This document shows positions 44,892 to 55,490 of a stretch of DNA of 64,000 nucleotides, in pieces (position 1 is the first letter of the stretch; the number at the start of each line of letters is the position of its first letter). The DNA comes from Raffaelea ambrosiae (Eukaryota > Ascomycota > Sordariomycetes > Ophiostomatales > Ophiostomataceae): the NCBI GenBank assembly GCA_002778195.1, contig PCDI01000016.1:592332-656331 (forward strand), written 5' to 3'. The translations under genes were made by a program, and so were the position numbers. The notes under the pieces are model-generated. The model saw only the letters and a program-made list of their open reading frames with translations, searched no databases and was not told where the DNA came from.

Positions 44892-46858
44892 GAACGTAGC
44901 CCAGAGCTGAGGAGCGAGCCGAGAATCCTGGGCAATGACCAGTTTAGATATGACGTTGGCCGTGCAGGGGAGCGTGCGAGGCGAGGACAAAGAAGGGAGC
45001 AGAGGCGTTCCAGGATCCTCGGGAGGCTGTCGGTGTTCGTAGGAAAAGATGAGTTTAGAGAAAATCAGGAAGAAACGTGTGTGAGAAGTGCGAGTGCGAA
45101 GGACGTGTGTAAGAGAGGACCACAAAGCGTATTTGAGTATTTGGGTATTTGAGGAGCAAAGGAAAAGAGTGTGTGCGGATGTGCACCAAAAGATCCCAGT
45201 TTTTTTTTTTCTCTCTCTTTTCTTTTTTTCTTGGTCGCTCTTTCCCTGCTAATTTTTAGGGGAGGATGGCGGCCGGTATTTACTCGGACGGTGGGGAGTT
45301 GGGGCTGATCACTGTGGGAAGAGACGGGGGGTGGGTTGGGGGGGGGGGGCGTGACCATACGGTCGCAGCAGACGAAACAGGAAGGGACGAAGGGGAATGT
45401 CACTGGCGTAGCGCGGCAAAGGAGAAGGAGGGGGCTGGCGGACGGTTGTTCCTTCCCAAAGGAAAGAGCAGGAAAAGGAAAACGGAAGCCAAAAGGTCGC
45501 CGTCTTGAGTCAAGTGTAAAGTGGAGAGCCTCCAAACTGATAGGTCGACAGCAAGGGCTGGCCGCAGTTGACACAGTGGTGCTTGGCCGGGAAAGCCGAG
45601 CAGAGCACGGTGCATAGTCATGGAGTTTTGCCTGCGCTTGGGTGCGGTCTGGCAGTGAGCTTGGTGGGAATTGGGCTTGCCGACGTAGCCGCAGCGAATC
45701 CGGCGTCGAGGCATGCGCCTGCCCATTCCTGGGCACGGTGACCTCTCCGCACTGTGCCGTTGGCGAAATAGCCAAGGCGAACAGCCACCTACGCATGGGC
45801 GCTTGCGGCAGTGTTCATTTGTCAAAAAGCCAAAACGATGTGTCAGTCTGTCGGTCGGCCAGTGGTAGCTTATTGCGAGTATGTATATTGACTAGTTGAC
45901 TACGCCGTGAATACTTTTGCCAATAGCGGACTGTGTTGGCGCTACAGGGCGAGGTTACAGCCCGGGGCAGACAACACACAGCGGTCAGCGCCCCCTGGGC
46001 CAGCCCTGGTTTTAGGGTGCAGAGAGAAAAATTTTCGGCACGGTTCCAGCGGGCGGGCATGCGACATCGCTTCCCCCCAACAGGTGAAAATTAGGCAAAT
46101 TTTGCGTGAAAATTTGCGTTGCAAATTTGCCAGCCCGCTAAAAATCTCTGGAGACTTCTCCCTTGTTCTTCCCCAGGTCGCATCCAGTCAGCGAATCACG
46201 AGCGTGCCGATAATAAACGACAGGCAGCCCGTGGACGCTGGCAGGACATTGACTGGACAGTGGCAGGCACGGCGAGAAGAAGCGAAAGGAGCGTCGTATA
46301 TCTCACCATGTACGGGTAAGAGTCTCACAGGCGGTGGATGCTGCTGGACGGTGATGAACCTAACTAGTAATATCAAGTAAGCTGAAATGCACATCTCACA
46401 ATACGCGAATTGCTACACCGTTTCCAGTTTCCCGATCCTGCTTTGGTCAGGTCTACATAGTACATAGTACGAGCCACTGGTCCTCTGCTCCACCGCCCAA
46501 ATCTGGCTCGCATTCGCCTGTCTCTTCTGATTTTGTCCTCGTGCCAACGGCTCTCGCCAATCGCCGTAAAATTCGCTGGCAGGATAACACCGCCGACCAG
46601 TGAGATGCAGCCAACCCCCCTCTTTCGGAGGTCGAGCAACAACACACAACAATGAGCAAGCAACAAATAGCGGTGAAATGCGTGGAAATGGCGGCCGCCC
46701 CAAAATCAGAGAGCAATCTGCTCGTGGTTTAGCTCTGCGTGTTGCTGGCTCTTCTCGGCTCTCTTTTGCTCTATCGTATTTCTGCCAACTAGCTTGACTA
46801 GCTTCTGTTTGCGTGCTTTCTTTTGTTTCGTTTTCTTTTGTTTCGTTTCATTACGGAG

Positions 46859-46963
46859 GGCACTGGCTGCGAGAGCAAAGGCACTGGCTGCGAGAGCAAA
46901 GGCACTGGCTGCGAGAGCAAAGGCACTGGCTGCGAGAGCAAAGGCACTGGCTGTCAGAGTGCA
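46859..46963. repeat. 21-bp tandem repeat, five copies
   Basis: Four identical copies of GGCACTGGCTGCGAGAGCAA plus A, then a fifth that diverges at its end (GGCTGTCAGAGTGCA). A 21-bp unit keeps every frame open, which produces spurious Ala/Lys- or Cys-rich open frames. Confidence 0.95.
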
Positions 46964-47752
46964 GAATACGGAACAGCCGCCCCCAATACGGAGGTGACCC
47001 CGTCATGTGGCCGAGTCGACCCAGCTCCTGTTTCGACCGTTCAGGGCGGCCAGGTCGCGTTTGGGCGGCGGTACCTGCGGCCGACGAGAGAGCGCTTCGC
47101 TGCAGCAAGAGGTTCTAAAGATACTTTGTTTCAGGGGGGTGAGACCCCCCCTAACGGTCTGCGGCGTACTTGGGTTGGCGCACTATCTAACTACTATTAC
47201 TATGTACGTCTTAGAAACGGACCCGTGAAATGAGCCCAGCTAGGAAGGGGGCAAAGCCTCTGTTCATTTCTTTGTCCTCACTAAGCTCTGGTGAAACAAG
47301 CATCAACAGGAGGACAACAGGAAAGCAAGTTTGGTTTGTGTGCCGAGTTTCTTAAGACGGGAGCTACGAGTATTGTCCTCGTCGTGTAGTGTCTATTGCT
47401 CGAAGACGGGCCCATCCAACGTAGCTAATCTCTTTTCCCTCGTTTTCGTCATGTCATTGTCTGTTGACATCTTTCCATTGGCCTCTTTGGTTGGCTGTTT
47501 GCTGTTGCCAGTTGTTCTTGCTGTTTGAGTACACCATGCTCTTACTGTTGGTCTGTTTAGCTGTTGTTCTCCTGTTTGTTCTCCCGTTCTTGTTCTCTTA
47601 GCCTGTGCTCTCGGATGTTGCTGGGCTTGTTGTTCGCATCCTTCCTCGCCGTCTTGCTCACCTCCTTTCTCAAACCTCCTTTCGTCCTCTTTGCCCCTTT
47701 GCCCCATCTCCTTCTGTCAAACCCAGCTCAGCCGACCACTCTCTTGCCCACG

Positions 47753-47766
47753 TACGAGTACTCGTA
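47753..47766. repeat. Perfect 14-bp palindrome TACGAGTACTCGTA
   Basis: Self-complementary. Half-sites (TACTCGTA, TACGAGTA) recur in other intergenic parts of the window. Confidence 0.85.
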
Positions 47767-49162
47767 TGTGTCGGCTCCCATTGCCCAACCGAGAGTTTGC
47801 AGCATCCGGATATAGCTACAAGAAGTGTGTACAAAGAAAGAATGAAAAGTCAAGAAATGCTATACGCTTTTCCATACAAGCTGTGAACGTTTCGTGTCGG
47901 TCCAACCCTGGATAACCGGCATCCAGATCGTCGTTCTACACCAGGGTGGCCTGCAGCTACTGCATGTCCTGCATTGGTCTCCTGCGTCGACTACACAAGA
48001 TAGTGTCCGCGTGCCCGTCCATTCGTGCGCACGCGTGGGATGCGACCTTGGGAGAGCTACTACGTAATGTGTGTGGTCGTTGTATCTGAGGAGTCAAAAC
48101 TTACAACAGCTATTGCCCACCACCTACCCGTGCTGGCATGCGTGTCTTGCACACCCTCTTCTGCTCCGGATGCTCTCATCAGAATGAGGCAAGTGCTAGC
48201 GATGCTTTCTCCATGTTCACAGACACACACACACACACACTCCAAGCGTCCCCATACACACGTTCTGGTGTGTCGCCTGTCTCCATACCCTCGGTCTTCA
48301 TCCCTCGCCCTTAAAACCTGCTCTCGGCTCGTTCGAGGATGAGAACCTTGTTTTGGTCTTGCCTGCCTCTAGCGCGGTACGGCGCACGCTCTAACCTGAT
48401 AATACTATGTAAGAAACACAAGTAGAGACGATCCTCTTGGTCCTTGTGATTTCCAGAGTTAGAACAGCTTGCTGGGGTCGAAGACCCTGGACAGCCATCA
48501 AGAAGCCGGTAGTTAGAGCCCTTGAATAACTGTTGTCATGACGGATCGGGAGCGCCACCGACATACCAAGTTACAGGAACAGGAAATGGCTTGGTCGATG
48601 CTTCTAACTAAAATAAAACGCACAAAGGACACAAGGGACAGCCAAAAACCAGAAAAAAAAGAAGGGCAGGGCTGAATACGGGTGTGCGAAACTGGGAACA
48701 GCAAGGGGAGAAAAAAAAAGAACACAGAAAGGAAGAAAACGGCGATCGTGACCCGCTATTATTACATCATAGCACTTTTGCTTCCTGCACTTCCCATCGG
48801 CTGCTGAAGAGAAAATCCGACAGACCGCGACCGGATCCCCACACAGAAAGAGACACTGGCCAGAGAGAAGAGGAAAAAGCAAAAACATATTCTCGAAATT
48901 GAGGGTTGTTCCCGACCACAACGACCATGATACTATGTATATCCACCATATTGCAGCGAGCTAACCACGCACAGCTGGGCTCGTCATTTTCCCGCCATGT
49001 ATGCAACCACACCAGCACTCGTGCTGCAGTAGCGGCAATTGCTCTTCTGGGGCTGTTCTGGTGCTTGTGGTGTTCTACTGTGACGAATGTGCGGTGGCCG
49101 TCCAGGAGAGAGACCCTCTCTTTGCCCTTCCTCTTTCGTGCTCACGCTCTAGACTGCCCCAT

Positions 49163-49193
49163 CCCCCCCCCCCCCCCCCCCCCCCTCCCCCCC
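49163..49193. repeat. Poly-C tract (23 C, T, 7 C)
   Basis: Near-continuous C run interrupted by one T; length is likely error-prone. Confidence 0.9.
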
Positions 49194-49907
49194 ACGCGCC
49201 AACGCATCCAGGCAACACAGCGCCCGTCGAGTTCTGAATGCCATTTCTCTTTGTAAACCCCGCAGTCTTCGGCTGAGAGGACCGGAAGCAAACAGGAGAT
49301 CGAGGAGAAAAAAGGGGAGAGATGACTGAGAGCGTGAAAGAAGAGGAGTAAAAGAGGGGAAAGAAGGAGATCTCGACAAAGAGCAATGGCAGAGAAAGAA
49401 AGACAAAAAGATCGGCCCACCAGTCCTGTATTGTGAACGAGAGGACGCGTCTACAGGAGCAAAAAGATGAGCAAAAAGAGCCGGATCTGATTAGCCGCGA
49501 GAAAAAAAAAAAAAAAAAACCAGTCATGGGGTCCCAAATGGTGACTGGTTTGGTGACTGGGAGACGCTCGTCGAGATTCATGACCTACGCGTGTTTGGCG
49601 GCAGATCTCATCTAATACGGTGGGTAGCAGCTAACTAGCTAATACCAGGCTGACTGAAGCAGCTTTCTGTCGGGCAACCAATATCTTGGCTTTTGTATGA
49701 TTTGCGACTTTGGAGAGGGTGAGGCCTCTCTGTGAACAGTGCACGCACACACAAACATTTTCCCAAGATGAAAAGAATAGACTGCCCCACCGTTTCCCAA
49801 TGGGCACCAGGTGGGAGTCTCCGTTTCCGTTAGCCTCCGTTTCCCATTCCAAGGCGCAGCCTTTCAGCGCCCTGTTGCCCCTACCTGTCTCCCCCCAAGC
49901 AGACCTG

Positions 49908-49925
49908 ATAGTAACTAGTTACTAT
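49908..49925. repeat. Perfect 18-bp palindrome ATAGTAACTAGTTACTAT
   Basis: Self-complementary around ACTAGT, in gene-free DNA. Confidence 0.9.
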
Positions 49926-51586
49926 GAATTCTGTAGGCTTTGTCGCTGCGGTTTCACACCACACTGAGCCACTGGGCAGTGAACGACTGGTCCCTGTGCG
50001 CTGGAAGACGAAACGCCATGGCGCTATGCCCACTGCGGCCAACAAGACACTTGGTCGTCTTTTACATACAAAGTCGTATCTTACGGCCCAGTCATTCCAA
50101 GGAATTGCCCACAACAGCACAGCAACAGCACAGCCTCGGCGTCAGTGCAATCCCACGGTGTACATTGGCTTAAAATAGATAGCAAGATACTTCCCACGCG
50201 AGATCTCTCTCCCTTGCAAGATCATTATCACCTCACATTTCTCATACGTGACTCCTGAGCAGTGAAACAGACCGTCTCCCAGCTACAGGGTTCGATAGCC
50301 GGCCAACAACCCGCCTAGAAGCATCTAAAAAAATACAGCGGCCTTGAAAACAAGATGGATCTTCGAAATAGGGGGCTACGACCTACACGGTAGCCAACAC
50401 CACCGGGAACTTGTTCTACCCATCTTCGCTACTCGTACTCGCGCATGTATCTTACTCGCTGTCCCGTTGACAAGCTTTCCCCTAACGCTGCCTACCCTTT
50501 CTTGGCCCTTTCTTACACTTGCTCCTTTTTGACATTGCCGTCTTGGCAATTGTTGGTCGGACGCGTCCCTGTTGGGGGATCTCTTTCCCCTTTCTGCAGG
50601 TAACAGTGCATACTAGTTGTAACTATATAGTAAAATCGTTTGCAATTGTTGGAGCCGGCTGTCTGATAGACACGCCTCTTTTTTTTTACTCTTCTACTAT
50701 TCTATTTCACATTCTTTCTGTTCCAGCTTTCTTTTGCTTCCGGCCGCTTTGGCATGCGAAACGTGTTAGTGCACATGGCAGTACCAACACCCGTAGTTGG
50801 TTCCATGATTTTTCTTTCTTTCTTTTTTTTTCTTTTTTTCTTTTCCTCCTCTCTTTTGTGTTGCGCGATTTTCATCTTGTCTTCTTTTTTTCCCTCGTCG
50901 GACACGGCGTCTATGAATTTGTACTCGTAATAATATGGGTCAGTCGTGGAGAGAGTACGGTGTAGGAGGACTGGTGTGCTTGTTCCACACACACACACCA
51001 CAGAGAAAACCAAATCCCCACACACGATCGTGACGTCCCTTCTTCGTAGACCGTCTTCTGGAAGCAACGGAACGCCGGCAAATAACGAGATATCTCCAGC
51101 GAAGGGCTTCTTTGTCTCGTCACGAGCCTCCCTGATGATCTCATGGAGTCATGAAGTTGCAGCGGGCTTATGCGAGGCCAAGGACAAAGAGGGCATGGCA
51201 TCGTGGGGGGGCAAATCGCTGAATTCTCGGCAAAGACAACGGCTATGAGACATGTATGTATCGGGGCATTGAGAAGCCTCGGTTTGTACATATCGTTCTG
51301 TATGCGAGTATGCATCTATACAAGCTACATCATGTGAAGTATCACTGGATACAGCACGTGCAAAATCACATACGTCTTCACGTGATTTCGGCTAGCGTAG
51401 CGCGAAGGAAAATCGGAAAGGCAAGTCCATTTTCAATTTCTGGCGATGTTTTTTGCTCCCGTCCTCCGAAGCTCCCTTTTCCCTTGTTGACTCCATCCTC
51501 CCCGCGATTTCTCATTTCTCTCCCAGCACCCGCCCTCCTTCCCCTCTCTCCCATCCTCAATTGCCCTCACCATCCACATTGCGACC

Positions 51587-52624
51587 ATGAACTCTCTTCG
51601 CATTGCCCGTACCGCTCTGCGGGTGCGCCCGACGATGGCTCGCATGGCCATCCAGCAGCGCCGAAGCTATGCCGATGCTGTGCCGGACAAGGTAAGCTGC
51701 ATCGCCACCACGACTACCGCCACCACACCTTCCATTCCTTTGTTTGCTAACAGTTGTTTGCAATAGATCAAGCTGAGCCTGTCTCTGCCGCACCAGGTAC
51801 GGACGAACTATCCCGAGAGACCCTGAACACACAAAGACGCGCGAAATTGCGCGAATATCCGAAAAAGCCGGCGACCTTGCATCTTCCTCCCCCGGGGGAG
51901 GGAGCTTCCAATGCTGGACACAGCGGAGCTTTCTCTCTCTCTCTCTCTCTCTCCCTGGGGATGGATTGCGCAAGAGGGAGAGATCTCGGGAGTGACGATG
52001 GAAACGAACGAGAGAAATGTCAGATAAACTAACAACACACCCCCGCATACATAGTCCCTCTACAAGTCGCAGGATGTCGTGCAGGTCAACATCCCGGCCG
52101 ACTCGGGTGATATGGGTGTCCTGGCCAACCACGTGCCGTCGATCGAGCAGCTGAAGCCGGGTCTGATTGAGGTCATTGAGGAGGGTGGCAGCAAGCAGTT
52201 CTTCCGTACGTGTACTCTTGGGCCTCTTGGGTGCACTCTTGGGTGAACTCTTGGGTGCAAAGAAGAGAGACAATCTACTTGCAAGAGACCATACTAACGT
52301 ACGTCAGTGTCTGGCGGCTTCGCCGTTGTGCAGCCCAACTCCCAGCTGAGCATCAACGCCGTCGAGGCCTACCCGCTGGAGGACTTCTCGGCCGAGGCCG
52401 TCAAGTCGCAGCTGGCCGAGGCCACCAAGATTGCCAACGGTGCCGGCAGCGAGCAGGACATTGCCGAGGCCAAGATTGAGATTGAGGTAAGTTTGGAGGC
52501 CGAACGATGGAAAGCAAATTTCGAAAGCAGCCGGCAAGAGACACGGACTGCAGGGCGAGAATGAACGTGCACTAACTCGTATCTTTCCCAGGTCCTCGAG
52601 TCGCTCCAGGCTTCCCTGAAATAA
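51587..52624 (+). CDS. ATP16: Mitochondrial F1-ATP synthase subunit delta
   Basis: Five exons: 51587-51691, 51767-51796 (only 30 nt), 52055-52205, 52308-52486 and 52592-52624, giving 165 residues. Introns are 75, 258, 103 and 105 nt with CTAAC branch sites. The first 30 or so residues are an Arg-rich, acid-free mitochondrial presequence (MNSLRIARTALRVRPTMARM). The mature part has the delta/epsilon beta-sandwich: KLSLSLPHQSLYKSQDVVQV, NIPADSGDMGVLANHVPSIE, then FFLSGGFAVVQPNSQLSI and a C-terminal helical hairpin ending LESLQASLK. The subunit sits in the central stalk with gamma and epsilon and couples c-ring rotation to catalysis. Intron 2 carries a (CT)n tract. Confidence 0.96.
51930..51954. 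repeat. (CT)n microsatellite inside ATP16 intron 2
   Basis: TCTCTC run of about 24 bases, well upstream of the CTAAC branch site at 52028. Confidence 0.88.
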
Positions 52625-53941
52625 ACAACCAAAAAAATATATATCAATCTGTACTCTTCATGTTTTTTTGTGTGTGTGTGTTCGATCTCTCTCTCTCTCT
52701 CTCGCCCGCTTGTTCCCTCCCCTCGACGCATCCGACACGACGTATTCCGAAACCCTTTTCATACCTGCGATCTCGACGTCGAAACCTCTTATCTCTTTTT
52801 TTCTTTGTACCGACAACCGACCTTCTTATCCATCTAGGTCGCTGTATCCAACAAGAAAAAAAAAAGAAGGACATTTAGTGTAGAATATCGTCTTCCATTT
52901 TGATTCTGCCGCGAATGCATATACAATCAAAATATTCTCAAGAAAGAACAGACGGGCCGTTTTGGCCATGGCAACGTGACTTTGTGCTCGCTGTGACTGC
53001 TGCCTGATATGTTCCGAAGAATCCCTGACGATGCATGCGGAGGCATCCCGACAGACGTAGACAGAGAACAGCAGCTCCAGAACAGACATCAAGAACGACG
53101 GATCAAATGTGCCTTGGGCTCGCAAGCATGCATGGAAAGAACTGGCTTGAATAGGCCGTTGCCATGCTTGCCTGTAGTTTCCGTATAGGACGATAACAAG
53201 AAGATTCGACTCTGTTAACCAGCGTAGGAGCCAATGGACACAGTCAGCAAGCGAAAAAAAAAAAAAACCTAGCCCTCTCTGGCCCCAATCGGGCCCAACC
53301 GAGAAGCCGAGGGAGTTCCCAGCCCCAAGCACGACCGTGGATTCGACAAAGTCGAGAGTGGCTTGTTGAGAAGGTAGAGCGAGGTAGGGCTGAAAGAGAA
53401 ACAGCATCGTCCATGAAGAGAGCCGAAGAACGAACGGTCCTTCCCAGTATGGCAATCCTACCCAAACAAGGCAACCCGAAGTCCTTGACCAGATAACGAG
53501 TTGCAGTACTGGTCGCAACAGCGTTCGTCTACCTGCTCTATTTACCCCACAACCATGTATTGGATAGTATTTTTATTTTCTTTGCCCCGCGCGCCGTCTT
53601 TTCGCCCCCTCTCCGCAGAACTAAGGGTCTCGGGTACATGGAAAGCGGAGAGACAGCGTGTGCTCCATGTATATAGGATGGGGAGACCAAAGTGAGGTGA
53701 CAAAGATGGGGGAAGCTTAGATCATGGGTGCGTTCTGGAGATGCATGGTCTGATTGGGGTTTGAACCGCTCTCCGTCTTTCAGTCTTGTCTATACCAGCC
53801 AGACCTCGGCCTATATTGTTCTTTTTTTTTTTTTTGTTCTTTTTTTCCTCTTTTCTCCAACTTCTTACAGGGGATTGATCTCGTGAGATTGTCATCCCAA
53901 CGCATCACTCCCTTTCCACGTTCAGCTTGTCTTTCCCGTTC
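52625..53941. other. Intergenic region, ATP16 / isochorismatase-like gene
   Basis: 1.3 kb with a CT microsatellite (52686-52703) and A/T runs. A minus-strand open frame of 230 codons at 52826-53518 has no recognisable domain and I do not call it. The last 150 bases are T/C-rich and are the likely promoter of the next gene. Confidence 0.5.
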
Positions 53942-54905
53942 ATGACCGCTTGTCTGCTTCCGTCACGAGGTCTGTCTTCTTGCGTCTCTCGGGTTTGTCG
54001 CCCGACCACGACAGCAGCAGCCTTGTCCTTGCTCCTACTACGCTCCGCTTCGCCTTGGGCCAGAACAGCCACGCCGGCCAGCGGTCTCGCCTCGTTCTCT
54101 TCGTCTGCTCGTGTATCGCACGTCCCTCGCAAGCGCACCACCACCACCATTCCGACTCCGACGCCGACGACTCCCGCCATGGCTTCTCCACGCCTGCCCC
54201 GGCCGGCCATCTTTGTCTGCGACATCCAGGAGAAGTTCCGCAAGGCCATCAACGAGTTTGACAAGGTGTACGTACCCTCCCCGCGTAGCAAGTAGCCTTC
54301 CCTTTTTCTTTCCTCCCCTTCGGGTCGCTCTCTCGCTTCGCTCTAACACCCCTAGCGTCCTCACCTCCCGCAAGGTCCTCAAGGCCGCCCAGATCTTGGA
54401 CATCCCCGTCTTCGTTACCACCCAGAACAGGGCCCGTCTGGGCGACACCGTCGGCGAGCTGAAAGAGCTCTTGGGGCCGGACAAGGCCCGGCTGGTCGTC
54501 GACGCCGACAAGACTCTGTTCAGCATGTGGACGCCCGACGTGCAGGCTGCGTTCCAGACCGAGTTTGGCGGCCCCCCGGCGGGGGCGTCGTCGACGCCCT
54601 CCTCGGTCGTCATTGTCGGCATCGAGTCCCACATCTGCGTCACCCAGACCGCCCTCGACCTGCTGGCCCGCCACCACCGCGTCTACGTGCTGGCCGACGG
54701 CGTGTCGTCCTGCAACGCCCAGGAGGTGCCCATCGCGCTGGCGCGCCTGCGCGCCGCCGGCGCCGTCGTCACCACCTCCGAGAGCTGGCTCTACGAGACC
54801 CTCGGCGACGCCGGCACCCCCGCCTTCAAGGCCGCCGTCGGTCTCGTCAAAGAGACCAGCGCCGATACCAAGGCCGCGCTGACGGCACTGCTGTCCAAGA
54901 TCTAG
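53942..54905 (+). CDS. Isochorismatase-fold cysteine hydrolase, probably mitochondrial
   Basis: Two exons, 53942-54267 and 54356-54905 (intron 88 nt, branch CTAAC), giving 291 residues. The hydrolase core begins at a second Met at residue 80 (MASPRLPRPAIFVCDIQEKF). The Asp of CDIQEKF and the Cys of GIESHICVTQTALDLL are the expected catalytic residues. Isochorismatase-domain proteins of this subgroup (ISOC1/ISOC2-like) have no settled substrate. The first 79 residues contain no Asp or Glu but many Arg, Ser and Ala (SVSRVCR-like starts, LLLLRSASPWARTATPAS), as in a mitochondrial presequence. Use of the inner ATG (54179) would give a shorter, cytosolic form. Confidence 0.88.
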
Positions 54906-54958
54906 GCCAATAGATCTGCAATAGAAAGGGAAAAAAGAAAAAAAAAGGAAAAAAAGAG

Positions 54959-54991
<33 letters not shown>

Positions 54992-55490
54992 CTCTCCAGT
55001 AGACGAGATATGAACAGCACATGGGCTGGGAACGCGAGGATGTGTGCGAAGACGTTGCGTGACTTGAGTGAGTTCCTGCGGTAGGTGAGCCGGACTTTCT
55101 CCTACTGCGAGCCTTTGCTGGGAAATCCTCTCACACTGGGAAACACTCACACTGGAAAACACTCACACTGGAAAGCAGAAAGCACTCTTACACTAGTTTA
55201 CACCAAGTGAGAAAAATTAAATCGTTTTTGTATTTTTATGTGGGTTTTTTCTCTTACTGGTAAACATGGAGCTTGCTGTGTGTTCTTAGACCTCGTCTTC
55301 TGTCCCGCATTCCATGCGGCGTCAGACGAGCACCGTGTCTTCCTGCTCGCCTGCTATCCCATGTTTCAAATAACAAAAAAAAATAGCCGGCCATAGAGAC
55401 CCAGCTCTGAGGAAAGACAGAACAGACAACAAACGCCAGGCTTAAAGAGACAGGTCGACAGAAAGCGGACCATCCTTGCCCTGGTTGTGC
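54906..55490. other. Convergent intergenic region with (GA)n
   Basis: 585 bp. It contains a (GA)n run at about 54967-54990 and three short repeats of ACACTCACACTGGAAA near 55,140-55,175. No gene is seen. Confidence 0.6.

Larger units (their letters stand above)
44119..51586. other. 7.5 kb gene-poor region between the DUF2457 gene and ATP16
   Basis: No convincing coding sequence. It holds a (GT)n tract (44855-44887), a 21-bp tandem repeat (46859-46963), long C runs (49163-49193) and several perfect short palindromes (47753-47766, 49908-49925). The 44.1-45.6 kb part is probably the DUF2457 promoter and 5' UTR. Confidence 0.5.

Noticed and set aside
46794..46997. Small Ala/Lys-rich open frame
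   Set aside because: Produced entirely by the 21-bp tandem repeat.
52826..53518. 230-codon minus-strand frame downstream of ATP16
   Set aside because: No domain, low-complexity Phe/Leu-rich composition, and poly-A/T tracts inside.
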